Positions 1-8,955 of a DNA stretch of 20,857 nt are shown here, piece by piece (the first letter of the stretch is position 1; each line of letters opens with the position of its first letter). Source of the DNA: Phallusia fumigata (Eukaryota > Chordata > Ascidiacea > Phlebobranchia > Ascidiidae). The notes below the pieces were generated by a model that was not told where the DNA came from, made no database searches, and saw only the letters and a list, made by a program, of their open reading frames with translations. Where the stretch lies: positions 1 through 20,857 of the forward strand of contig QXVZ01005307.1 of assembly GCA_008931825.1 (NCBI GenBank), written 5' to 3'. The translations under genes and the position numbers were made by a program.

Positions 1-814
1 CCTATACTTCCTGAGTGATCCAGTATTTTAATAAAATGCCGTTTACATTAACTTTGATTTGATATCTTATCGTAAAAATGCGCACTAAACGACCAAACAA
101 CATTTTCTAGTGTTGAAAATCTACTTGCTGAACACAACTGGCTTTTAACAGAAGAACCCGATAGTAATATAAACCGTCTTGTGCTTAACAACCAACTGCA
201 AAGGAACTAATGATTCTTCACACGATCCCTGACTCATTACACTAAACTCGTAGCGTAATGGCGTCAAAGCAGTTTCTCAGCGTAATGAGATTCTAATTCG
301 TCCCTGGTTCGTCGTTCTACTTTTATACAAGTGATATGATTATGCCGTAATCGTTGATGAGCAGGAATGTTTTGAGGTAACCCCCACTATCTCAACTATC
401 TTCCTGAGCAAGAAAGGATATTGCTTTAATTCAATGCAGCGTTATGATTAGAACCAAACTGAAGAACCCAAGCCGAGAAAACAAAACAAATAAAAATCGT
501 GCGGCAGAAAATGTCAGTGGTGGTTTGAACGACCGAGAGTTTTTAACTTTTTGAGCTAATAACGTCGATAAACTCAATTGTAACAAAAAACTGGATGGGG
601 TAGAGTGTGGGTTACATGTTTTTATGGAGCTGCACCCCCTTACCCATTCGACCACGCAATTAATATTAAAATAATGTAGCGCAAAGATCACAACATCGAA
701 AATTATATGTTTCCAAGAATAAAAAAAAGATAACATGTCACAAGCGCTCAGCAGCAGATATAGAAATAACTTTATTAAACTATTTATCATCTCCATGTAT
801 AGTGATTAGCCTTT

Positions 815-905
815 GCACTATGTGCGGAAATCTTATGAGATCAACACCAAACACATTTATCACAGAAGAAATGCTTGACGTCGTATATCCACGTTTGCTA
901 CGTTG
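815..905. repeat. Diverged dispersed repeat (partner 13710-13805)
   Basis: The stretch ggaaatcttatgagatcaac, followed by accaaacacatttatcac, and further on atatccacgtt align with ggaaatcctatgagatcgac, agccaacgcattcatcac and atatctacgtt at 13727-13800. Both copies lie downstream of a receptor gene (A and B) at a similar distance, so this may be shared 3' flank. Confidence 0.45.
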
Positions 906-1369
906 AAATAGACTTTTGCAGTAAGTATTACCGCGTGTGTCAAAAACCTTTATTACACATTATTGCACTGAATATCCAGAATAACGGAAAAATTCGCACT
1001 GATATTCTTGCCTATGTAATCCCAGTTGTAAAGCGTCAATGCCCAAGTGTGCAACGTTGCAGGTCGAAAACGCTTAAAGATTTTCTTAACACAGAAAACA
1101 ATTTTGAGAACAATACTCGTTTACTTTTATATCCGCAAAATTTTTGTGCTTCAAACTATTTTGTGCAGATAACTTTTCAGAGACCAGATGTCATTCAGAG
1201 TGTGGAGACAATTTTAGTGAGTGTAGCAAGTGTCATCCTAGCCTTTGAGAGTTTAAACGGAGATGGACTGAGGCGCTCGACCCATATGCAGACTAAAAAC
1301 GGATCGGGATTCGTTGTCGGGTACTTCCCGGATTCTAATCAAAAACGCAGACGTCGAAAAATAACATGA
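875..1369 (+). other. Long open frame of unknown meaning downstream of gene A
   Basis: A stop-free stretch of 164 codons begins at a TTG; no ATG occurs early. The conceptual product (for example KTLKDFLNTENNFENNTRLL, then a hydrophobic IQSVETILVSVASVILAF) is not recognised. By a rough base-composition estimate a frame this long is uncommon by chance in AT-rich DNA, but there is no start codon, splice context or homology to support a gene. Confidence 0.15.
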
Positions 1370-1512
1370 AATAGGCGAAAAATGACTAAAAATTTAAACA
1401 GCTGAAATTGCAGAGCGAACTGTCATCCCGGGCGGAACAACCCGGACCCGAACCTTTGGTAGAGGATTTGATACAAGTGCATTTTTAATTCAATAATTAA
1501 TGCGCGGTTAGT

Positions 1513-1952
1513 TTAATTGTCACGGCGTAAATTATCGTAGGCTGAATCCGATATGTCTTTAGCCTCGTGTCTGTTATTGTAGATATCAGTTGGATTGCTG
1601 CCACGTCCCACTTGGTGGCGGGCTTCCACATCTTCAGATGGTTGCAAAGTGTCGTAAGTGGCTTCATCCAATCGATTGTGATCGTCTTTTCGAACATGTG
1701 ATTGTTGGCTATTGTCATGAACCTTTGTTGGTTTCTTTACCTTTCTGACCTGACTATAGACATCGCTGCTTTCAGGTCCAGGTTGTGTAGCTTCGTCGTA
1801 AATGGTGTTTGCTGGACGTGGTTCTAGAGCTACGTCATAATGGTTAACGTCATCGTTTTGATGACGTAGGGAAGGTTGTATGTAACTGTTGGCGAAGGTG
1901 CTTTCTTCAACTTCAGGGATGTTGTACGTTTCTTCAGGATCGAAATCGTCAG
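1513..1952 (-). other. Gene A exon 6: cytoplasmic tail with tyrosine motifs
   Basis: The exon starts after taaacag with CT GAC GAT (ADDFDPEETYNIPEV) and ends at TAA 1513-1515. Tyrosines lie in TYNIP, SYIQ, HYDV, IYDE, VYSQV, TYDTL, IYNN and AYDNL contexts. A 50-bp juxtamembrane exon (2148-2197; KPVNVTGVMDHNAEG) joins it to the membrane exon. The nearest polyadenylation-like signal on this strand is an ATTAAA at 1484-1489. Confidence 0.8.
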
Positions 1953-4900
1953 CTGTTTAATGGAATAAAAATGTTTTACTTTTGTTGTAAAAATACTTGC
2001 TGTCCTCCAAAAGTGAAATATTACTCTTCAAAGCTTATATTGAAAGCACAAGTGTGAGGAACAACCACATTAACAGGGCTTAACTATTTTCAACCACAAT
2101 CAATTGTTCTGAGTTTGCCTCAGTCAACCGGAGCATATCACTCTTACCCTCAGCGTTGTGATCCATCACTCCTGTCACGTTCACCGGTTTGTCTCCCCTG
2201 TGAAAGTGCAAAGTAAATTCAACTTCCTTAAAAGAAAACCAGTCAAAGGTAGATAAACTTATCAAGTAAATTAGGCAAATAGTAACAGCTACAGTTGTTA
2301 AATTTAAAGTTAAAGGTTATAATAACTACAGGAATGGTAAAAATTCGAAATGTTGTTTAGCTTTTTGAAATTATAATCACGTTATACGCAAATATCTTAT
2401 AGTCACCTCCTGTTTCTGTTACGCAACGTCATAAAGACTATGACGACACAGATCATGACGAGTATGACGCATCCGCCAGTTGCTGAAGCAATGATGACGG
2501 TTTTGACCTTCGCTGACACTGCAAAATCGTAAAAGTTTCCTTCATACTCTTCAACCCAACACACGAAAGTTGTTAGAGCAAACAGCTTCCAAACCGACCC
2601 AGGAAACAAAAAAGTGCCCACTTTCAACCCAAATATCTTGCGAACCAAACACAGTTAATCAGCCAAATTTTAAACGGTTTGCGTCAGTCGCTTGTAAATT
2701 CGTTGGGAAGTGTTGTGTGCAAACTTGGTTGCTTGCTGGGTTTGGGTTAAAAGGACATTTTTTGTTTGCTGGTTAGGTTTAGACGCTGTTTGCTCTAAGA
2801 ACTTCGGTACCCAACACCACGGCACAACTTATTTCAGATTTGATATGCGCTGGTAAATAGAATGATCAAGGCTGTAACTTGAGAAAACTACGAGTTTACA
2901 AACTGCTAGCATGAAAAATTTTTACCGGATTTTAAATGTTTATCTGCAGGCAAACCATAGAACAAGAACCACGAGTCTGTATTAAGTTTTCAATTTGCGG
3001 AAAACATTTTAGATTTTTCCCCTCACCTTCTGTTGTGTTTGTAATTGGCGACTTTTCGATAGTGGTGGTTACAGTTGATGGTGTTGTTATGGTTGAAATA
3101 GTCACTTTTTTTGGTACAAATGTCGTTGTAGTGGTTGATTGGGTAGATGATAGCACGGTCGTGGTGGTTGGTTTGGTAATTGGTAATACAGTGTGAGCTG
3201 TGACAAAGAAATGAATCGCTTTTGGCCTGTTATAGTTTTTCATAGTTTTCCGCGACAAAATTAGTACAAGCAGTAATTTGATGGCTACAAACTAGTTGTT
3301 TTTACAAACATTAGCAGCAGCAAACTGTTAGAGGTATTTTAAAAGTGCTATGCCTACCTGCCAAAACCTTTTCGCAAATGTACCTCGCTCTGTGCCACAT
3401 GCATGGAACATCATACCACAGATAAGATGAAACCAGATGATTATAATAACCCATTGTGACGCAATTATCCCATCCTGCATAGTTATTTGGTTGTCCGGGT
3501 TCCCACATGGACGTTGTACTCGAAACATTGCTTCCATCATTCCACTTAAACTTGTTGGTGTTTCTGATTCTTTTTGCACCGATGTATAACGAGTAAGGTT
3601 TATCTGTTTCAAATNCGCTGACACTGCAAAATCGTAAAAGTTTCCATCATACTCTTCAACCCAACACACGCGAAAGTTATGAGACCAAACAGTTTCCAAA
3701 CTGACGCAGAAAACAAAAAAGTGTCCACTTTCAACCCAAATATCTTGCAAACCAAACACAGTTAATCAGCCAAATTTTAAACGGTTTGCGTCAGTTGATT
3801 GTAAATTCGTTGAGAAGTGTTAAAAGTGGGCACTTTTTTGTTTGCTGGGTAGGTTTAGACACTGATTGCTTCGGTAACCAACACCACGTAATAGCTTATT
3901 TTGGTTTGATATGAGTTGGTAAATAGGATGATCAAGGCTGTAACTTGAGTTTACGACCTGCTAGCATGAACAAATTTTACCGGAATTTAAATATTTATCT
4001 GCAGGCAAAGCATAGAACAAGAACCACGAGTCTGTATTAAGTTTTCAATTTGCGGAAAACGTTTTAGATTTTTCCACTCACCTTCTGTTGTGTTTGTAAT
4101 TGGCGACTTTTCGATAGTGGTGGTTACAGTTGATGGTGTTGTTATGGTTGAAAAAGTCACTTTTTTTGGTACAAATGTCGTTGTAGTGGTTGATTGGGTA
4201 GATGGTAACACGGTCGTGGTGGTTGGTTTGGTAATTGGTAATACAGTGTGAGCTGTGACAAAGAAATGAATCGCTTTTGGCCTGTTATAGTTTTTCATAG
4301 TTTTCCGCGACAAAATTAGTACAAGCAGTAATTTGATGGCTACAAACTAGTTGTTTTTACAAACATTAGCAGCAGCAAACTGTTAGAGGTATTTTAAAAG
4401 TGCTATGCCTACCTGCCAAAACCTTTTCGCAAATGTACCTCGCTCTGTGCCACATGCATGGAACATCATACCACAGATAAGATGAAACCAGATGATTATA
4501 ATAACCCATTGTGACGCAATTATCCCATCCTGCATAGTTATTTGGTTGTCCGGGTTCCCACATGGACGTTGTACTCGAAACATTGCTTCCATCATTCCAC
4601 TTAAACTTGTTGGTGTTTCTGATTCTTTTTGCACCGATGTATAACGAGTAAGGTTTATCTGTTTCAAATTAGTTTAAAGGTAAATTCTTTTTGTGCCATA
4701 CAAATGTAATAATCAAGTATGAGATGACAAATTACTCCAGGAGTTGGCAAGCGTTTAAACCCAATGTACCAGTTTACAAATTATGTCAAAATGTTTATGA
4801 CTTAGCGTGCCATGTTGATGACGTCACTGCTTTAAAATTAAGAGGTTGCACAACTAGAGTTACAAAATATATTAGAATTTGAACTCGTAAATCACTCGCG

Positions 4901-5676
4901 TGCCATGAATAATCAACTTGTGTGTCAGGGTTTGTTGACCCTCGATTTGGGACTTATGTAAGCTAAGATTAATTCGTCAGACCGGAAAATTTTCAAGTTA
5001 GCTACATTAGTTCGCGGTGNTGCCATACAAATGTAATAATCAAGTATGAGATGACAAATTACTCCAGGAGTTGGCAAGCGTTTAAACCCAATGTACCAGT
5101 TTACAAATTATGTCAAAATGTTTATGACTTAGCGTGCCATGTTGATGACGTCACGGCTTTAAAATTAAGAGGTTGCACAACTAGAGTTACAAAATATATT
5201 AGAATTTGAACTCGTAAATCACTCGCGTGCCATGAATAATCAACTTGTGTGTCAGGGTTTGTTGACCCTCGATTTGGGACTTATGTAAGCTAAGATTAAT
5301 TCGTCAGACCGGAAAATTTTCAAGTTAGCTACATTAGTTCGCGGTGCAGAACGTTTTCTCTCAGCTTCTGAATATTAATTAACTTAGTTCATACGGAATA
5401 TTTTAAACCTTTTAACTGCTGCATTCTGAGACAAAAAGAAAGCGAAAAAGCGTAAAGACCTGTCAGAGTTATAAATTGCTTCAAAAAATTATGGATTTCC
5501 ATAGTTTTGACGTTAGCCACATTAGCTTGCAACGCTGAACATCCCATGTCTGCTTCTGCATATGAAGTGACTGGAGTCATTTCGATCGAATATTGAAATC
5601 CATTGAAGTTATGCCAAGTTAGTCCCTCAGCGGAAACAGATAAACAAAACATAAACAACAAAACTAACGACGCCAT
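1513..5676 (-). CDS. Gene A: type I C-type lectin receptor with Thr-rich stalk and tyrosine-motif tail
   Basis: Six coding exons read on the minus strand: 5676-5460, 4658-4413, 4252-4082, 2518-2407, 2197-2148 and 1952-1513. All have GT-AG borders and compatible phases, giving 411 residues. Residues 1-16 are a signal peptide (start MASLVLLF; an in-frame ATG seven codons upstream is less like the paralogs). The CTLD follows (about 20-153) with WNDGS, QPNN and WYDVPC motifs and the four cysteines of a short CTLD, then a Ser/Thr stalk (about 155-211), a membrane helix (about 217-240), a basic stop-transfer stretch and a cytoplasmic tail of about 170 residues. Tail tyrosines include TYNIP, HYDV, VYSQV, TYDTL and SAYDNL; the last fits the S-x-Y-x-x-L ITIM pattern. 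Exons 2 and 3 appear a second time at 3603-3358 and 3197-3027, which I read as an assembly artefact. Known of the family: CTLDs bind sugars or proteins. Receptor signalling is inference. Confidence 0.85.
2407..2518 (-). other. Gene A exon 4: transmembrane segment
   Basis: The exon is bounded by gattttgcag and a gtgact donor (112 bp, phase 1 in and 2 out). It encodes VKTVIIASATGGCVILVMIC and a further hydrophobic stretch, followed by the basic LRNRNRR stop-transfer. Gene B has an exon of identical length at the same place. The first 8 bases recur at 3616-3623, where contig 2 starts. Confidence 0.8.
2564..2807. mobile_element. Hairpin (MITE-like) inverted-repeat element in gene A intron
   Basis: The left arm (about 2564-2633) and right arm (about 2741-2807) are imperfect reverse complements. 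For example, gagcaaacagc on the left answers gctgtttgctc on the right, and aacaaaaaagtgcccact answers a matching stretch at about 2750-2770. The arms of about 65 bp enclose about 110 bp with no open frame. The allelic copy at about 3666-3880 has the same arms and a shorter centre. It fits a non-autonomous inverted-repeat element; I did not find a clear target-site duplication. Confidence 0.5.
3358..3603 (-). repeat. Second copy of gene A CTLD exon 2 (contig 1 side)
   Basis: This 246-bp exon encodes the same CTLD second half as 4413-4658. It lies on the left side of the N at 3615, inside the overlap of two unmerged contigs. It is probably the same exon from the other haplotype rather than an extra exon. 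If it were real, the transcript would encode two second halves of a CTLD and only one first half. Confidence 0.75.
4082..4252 (-). other. Gene A exon 3: Thr-rich stalk (copy also at 3027-3197)
   Basis: This 171-bp phase 1-1 exon encodes 57 residues dominated by Thr, Ser and Pro (KPTTTTVLPSTQSTTTTTF), a likely heavily O-glycosylated spacer between lectin head and membrane. The twin at 3027-3197 differs at two visible residues (Pro/Ser and Phe/Ile), a level expected of alleles. Confidence 0.8.
4413..4658 (-). other. Gene A exon 2: second half of CTLD
   Basis: The exon begins after an acceptor reading gaaacag (residues DKPYSLYIGAKRIRN) and ends GTT TTG GCA G before gtaggc. It holds the WNDGS strand, the QPNN loop, second cysteine (DNC), WYDVPC and the last cysteine (YICEKV). 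The loop reads QPN rather than the sugar-specific EPN or QPD, and the Asn of the WND motif is Tyr, so classical Ca-dependent sugar binding is uncertain. Confidence 0.85.
4694..5019. repeat. Second contig overlap, copy 1 (326 bp)
   Basis: The 326 bases before the N at 5020 match 5021-5346 with a single difference that I could find (T at 4828, G at 5155). The copy ends at the N and the partner starts right after it, so intron 1 of gene A is about 326 bp too long in this assembly. Confidence 0.85.
5021..5346. repeat. Second contig overlap, copy 2 (326 bp)
   Basis: The partner of 4694-5019 begins immediately after the N. Both copies lie in intron 1 of gene A and hold no coding sequence that I can recognise. 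Each includes one TGACGTCA palindrome. Confidence 0.85.
5460..5676 (-). other. Gene A exon 1: signal peptide and first half of CTLD
   Basis: It opens with a hydrophobic leader ending in SVSA, then the aromatic motif TWHNFNGFQYS, the segment MTPVTSYAEA and the first CTLD cysteine (GCSALQA). It closes with ACT CTG ACA G before a gtcttt donor (phase 1). The same segments start genes B, C and D, which fixes the frame and the start. Confidence 0.85.
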
Positions 5677-5746
5677 GTTTGTTTGGAAAAGATCCAACCT
5701 GATTCGTCTGTGAAAGCATAAATAACATTACTCGGAGAAAAAAGCG

Positions 5747-5817
5747 GCCGAGATAGGATTAGAACCCACAACATTGTGCGCACAAGGCAGTCGCACTAAC
5801 CACTCGGCCAACTTGGC
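5747..5817 (-). tRNA. tRNA-like sequence (decayed Leu/Ser type) with Pol III terminator
   Basis: On the minus strand there is a box A-like D-arm (TGGCCGAGTGGTTAG), as in tRNA-Leu/Ser. A T-arm (GTGGG, loop TTCTAAT, CCTAT) pairs with wobbles. The acceptor strands pair at 5 of 7 positions. A run of six T follows three bases after the 3' end (5738-5743). I could not form a normal anticodon stem, and the T-loop has T instead of a purine, so it is a tRNA pseudogene or SINE head rather than a working tRNA. It sits about 70-140 bp upstream of the gene A start codon. Confidence 0.45.
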
Positions 5818-6600
5818 GAGAAACAGGTTTGTTAAATTGCTAAAACACAATATGACTGTTGTTTCTACGCTGCACAAACTGCCTGTAAACTCACAAACAG
5901 AACTTCCTTCGAAACATTTCTGTAGGGCTAAGATAGTGTTTCCCACACACAGCAAATAACCCGGAAGTCACAAGGGTATGACATCATTGCACTTTCTTCA
6001 CTTTCATGACGTGGAAGAGTTTCTTGGCGATAATAGCGGGCAGCGAGGTGTGTTGTAAGAACTACAAGATTAAAAACGTTTCTTTCTTTATGCAGTTTCT
6101 CTTTCTCCTGTTTCCGAGTTTATACAAAGCAAAGTTAATTTTCATTCTTTTTAATCGACTTTTGGTGGGCAAAAACGTTTAGCCCAAGTGGTCGTTGTTT
6201 ATTTTCTAACGTTTTTGACAATAACACAGATATTTTGAAAAAAAACAAGCAAACATATTTTGCCTGTGTTGCATCTGATTTGTGCAAGAATTTAAACCAT
6301 GTTGCATCTGGTGTTGCATCTGATTTGTCAATTCACCCTTGCTGAATTCAAACACTGACAACTTAAAGCAACTATGGTTTGAATTCTTTTTTACATCGGT
6401 AAATGATGTCTGCCGTGAGGACTAATGATTTTTACAACCAAGGGTGAATGTGAGCAGTAAAATGGGGGTTTCCCGCGAAAGATCCCCGTTTATACCTTAG
6501 TGAAGTGGAAAGATTGTGTCAAAACTGACTGCTGACATAACAACAATGTTTGTCGACTTCAACGTGCGCTTCGACAGCTGGTTTGTTTACAAAGTACCAA
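5818..6600. repeat. Dispersed intergenic block, copy 1
   Basis: This block is homologous to about 7665-8955 and 18110-18660. Shared landmarks are a near end containing cagaacttcctt and a ggaagtc...gacatcat stretch; the phrase acactgacaa; and a far end with ctaatga...acaa.caagggtgaa, a g-rich ggtttcccgc...gatcccc run and tgtgtcaaaa. No coding potential is visible. It abuts the gene A promoter side. Confidence 0.55.
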
Positions 6601-6709
6601 AGCAATTTAGTATTGCAAAGTTTGAATTATATATTTTCCGCGTATTTGAATAGGAATCCGCTGCTTTCACTCCTGCGAAATCCATGAACGTATTTTATAC
6701 AAATTAACA

Positions 6710-6865
6710 ATGAAAGACTTTGTTAGTTGCTTAACAAAACTGACACTCATCACTGCGCCTTTTGTTTTTACTTGCCTTGCAGAAAAAGAGGGCGATTCTA
6801 ATTTTACAGATAACCTCCACATGCTGGCAGAAGACAGACTAACACTAAACGTGATTATTTTGGAA
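6710..6865 (+). CDS. Candidate first exon with signal peptide (unassigned)
   Basis: An ATG at 6710 opens a frame starting MKDFVSCLTKLTLITAPFVF followed by TCLA, a plausible cleaved signal peptide. About 29 further residues (EKEGDSNFTDNLHMLAEDRL and LTLNVIILEG) lead to a gtaaaa donor in phase 1. A TATA-like ttttatac lies about 20 bp upstream. Alternatively, the pyrimidine-rich tract ending ttgccttgcag (6770s) is a splice acceptor, making an internal exon of 84 bp. No homologue or following exon was recognised on the plus strand, so it may be an orphan or relic. Confidence 0.25.
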
Positions 6866-7089
6866 GGTAAAACAATGCTAAGATAAGTTGTCGGCCGTAA
6901 ATCTGCCTGCTATATGACGGTTTCTTTTCACCAATGACTCATGGCACGACATTATAGTCCGATGACGTAGTGGCACTTATTGTTCATCAGACCCGACTAC
7001 CTTCTGGTCATCAAATGTGTATACTTTCGTTGTCTCCATATTACTTCCATTGCACAATTACCTTTCGTTTCTTACGTTAAATATCAAGT

Positions 7090-7148
7090 TTCCCGGCTAG
7101 TAGAGTGTCTGAATAGGCTCATGTCTTCGGTTCGAATCCCACCGCAAG
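7090..7148 (+). other. tRNA-like fragment
   Basis: It shows a box A-like ggctagtagagtgtctg followed about 30 bp later by a perfect box B core (ggttcgaatccc). The stems do not fold into a full cloverleaf. It is probably a tRNA-derived SINE remnant. Confidence 0.3.
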
Positions 7149-7664
7149 CTGTACTTTTTCTAGCACACCACCTGCTGAATGGAAATGCTTGAAAAGTCGG
7201 CTCTGATTCAGTATAACGCTTCTTTTAAGTCTAACTTATTGTTATCTTGAATAATGAAGCCTGTTTGTTGAATTACAATACACCGTAACGCTACAAATAA
7301 AGGTACATCGATCAATATTGTGCTATTTACCTGTTTGCAGCCACAAGCTGTAGGGGGCTTTATACCGCGGCTAACAACCTCATGATTAAACAACTTCCTT
7401 TTGCGATGTGACGTTGTTTTATTTGCATTTTGCATTTGCGGCTTCACCACGTGCGTCTATGTAAGTTAACTTCAGTTCGCTTCTAAACTCCGGCTATCTC
7501 AGCATCATGGACTTACAGTTTTCATCTGGCTAGTTAACTATGTGGCCTAAAACTTTTTGTGGAGGAATTTCTAGCAACTGTGATCTCAGTATTCAAAACT
7601 TGACTTAGTAAACCATGAATCAAGTATTTAGAGCAAATACAAACTTTATTCAAACAAGGGTCCG

Positions 7665-8955
7665 TATACGTAGACGTAAATAGATTTGTTAAATTGAAAA
7701 AAACAAAAACCACTTTAACTTCTGTTTCTATGCGGAGAACAAAGAGCCTGTGAACGCAGAACTTCCTTTAAAACTTTCCTGTAGCGCTAAGATCTAGGGT
7801 TTTCCACACACGGCACTATAACCAGGAAGTCTGAAGGATATAACGTCAATGTGCTTTGACGTCACCGTCCCTGTCATCAAGCGACAGAGTTGATAAAGGG
7901 GAAGGATCGGAATATATATGTTTCATTAGAATATACATGTTTTATTAATATATATGTTTATCAAATTTTTGCTGGAAGTCACAGATACCACCTAAAAATC
8001 TTTTCTATTTTTGCTTCCTTCTGAAAGTTTGTTGCAGTGGTTTGTGCACAGTTATTGTTGGAGTAATAAAAATACATTTCATTTTTCCCAATCTTTGTTC
8101 TTTTTAAAAGTATTCCACAAAAAATATGTTTACCAAAGTTCCGGACAAGAAAAATTCATGTTGTTACCCAATTGAGTTTGGGTAGAACAAACTATACCCA
8201 ATGTGTTGTCAGTTAGGGTAAAGCTTGATTAGGGTATTTTGTAAATATACCCAACACATTGGGTAAACATAAACCTACCCAACGTTTGTATTTGGGCAAG
8301 ATTAATTCTCCCCAGTGCAACTGGGTATACACAAACTTACCCAAAATGTGAATTTGGGTAATATTAATTGTACCCACAATATTGGGTAAACTTAACCTTA
8401 ACGGTGTACAAGAATAAAAACTTTTAGCTAAATTATTTGATATCTTTGCATTCCTTTTTTCTTGTTTCACCGGCAACGGTTTGAAAAAAATGTTGCCTTC
8501 TTGAGATTTCATTATGTTTGCCGTCTTGAGAAATATAGCGTCTACCTTTTAATACGCTGAAAATTTTGGCCCCAAATAATCGGTGTTTTGTTTATGAGGT
8601 TTTTCATAATTAATTGAATATTTTAAAGAAGAAGCAATCACATTTTTTGGTGCGTTTGCTGTGTCCAACAGAATTGACAAATTTTAATTCTATTCACATT
8701 TTTAACACAGGTAGATAAGTCAAGCGCCTTTGATGTCTGTCGTATGAACTAATGACTATTACAACTAAGGGTGAACAAAAACAATATGATTGATGAAACA
8801 TGCGCCGTAAAGGGGATTTCCCAACGGAAAGTCCCTCGCTTTTGCCGTTGTAAAGTCGACAGGCTGTGTCAAAACGTGACTGTTAGCGCAGCAACTATTA
8901 TGTTGGCAATGTAACATTGTTTGTCAACTTGCGCTTCGACAGCTTGCTGTAGAAA
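7665..8955. repeat. Dispersed intergenic block, copy 2, with inserted palindromic repeat
   Basis: It matches copy 1 at both ends. The near end has gtttgttaaatt, cagaacttcctt, a ctgtagcgctaagat stretch and ccacacac; the far end has ctgtcgtatgaactaatga, ggggatttcccaacgg and cgcttcgacagct. The middle is expanded by an AT-rich stretch (7915-7970, tandem atatatgttt) and the palindromic array at 8160-8400. No gene lies next to its left end. Confidence 0.5.
8160..8400. repeat. 62-bp tandem repeat built of small palindromes (ACCCA...TGGGT)
   Basis: Units of about 62 bp repeat two to three times (8253 onward clearest). Each holds two mini-inverted repeats, such as acccaacacattgggt and acccaaaatgtgaatttgggt, separated by AT spacers (aaacataaacct, taatattaattgt). 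Degenerate units extend left to 8167. No meaningful open frame exists on either strand. Confidence 0.6.

Larger units (their letters stand above)
1..1512. other. Stretch left of gene A without a supported gene
   Basis: This is the 3' flank of gene A. It holds the diverged repeat at 815-905 and the unexplained open frame at 875-1369. A minus-strand stretch near 630-655 looks weakly like tRNA box A. I found no receptor exons or RNA genes. Confidence 0.5.
2511..3614. repeat. Contig overlap, copy 1 (partner 3616-4669)
   Basis: This 1104-bp stretch ends at the N at 3615 and is repeated from the first base after it. It carries the start of the membrane exon, the stalk exon and CTLD exon 2. The exon parts of the two copies are nearly identical. 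The intron part differs by substitutions and an indel of about 50 bp. The break points fall exactly at the N, the signature of unmerged overlapping contigs, probably two haplotypes. Confidence 0.8.
3616..4669. repeat. Contig overlap, copy 2 (partner 2511-3614)
   Basis: It begins with cgctgacactgcaaaatcg, the same bases as 2511 onward, and stays collinear to tttcaaat at 4669, where copy 1 is cut by the N. Beyond this point the sequence continues uniquely into intron 1 of gene A. Confidence 0.8.

Noticed and set aside
1497-1718. Minus-strand frame containing MTIANNHMFEK (similar at 14450-14884).
   Set aside because: It is another reading frame of the gene A and B tail exons. The chosen frame carries the conserved tyrosine motifs and fits the splice phase.
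3027-4658. True tandem duplication of CTLD and stalk exons giving a multi-domain receptor.
   Set aside because: Duplication borders coincide exactly with the N at 3615 and there is no second first-half CTLD exon, so contig overlap explains it better.
5747-5817. Functional tRNA gene.
   Set aside because: Two acceptor mismatches, an abnormal T-loop and no proper anticodon stem; kept only as a tRNA-like element.
7208-7450. Minus-strand 80-residue frame with basic residues.
   Set aside because: No splice sites, signal peptide or similarity to the receptor exons; likely chance.
8160-8400. CRISPR-like array.
   Set aside because: Repeats and spacers are not distinct, the palindromes diverge, and the surrounding genome is a eukaryotic intron-containing locus.
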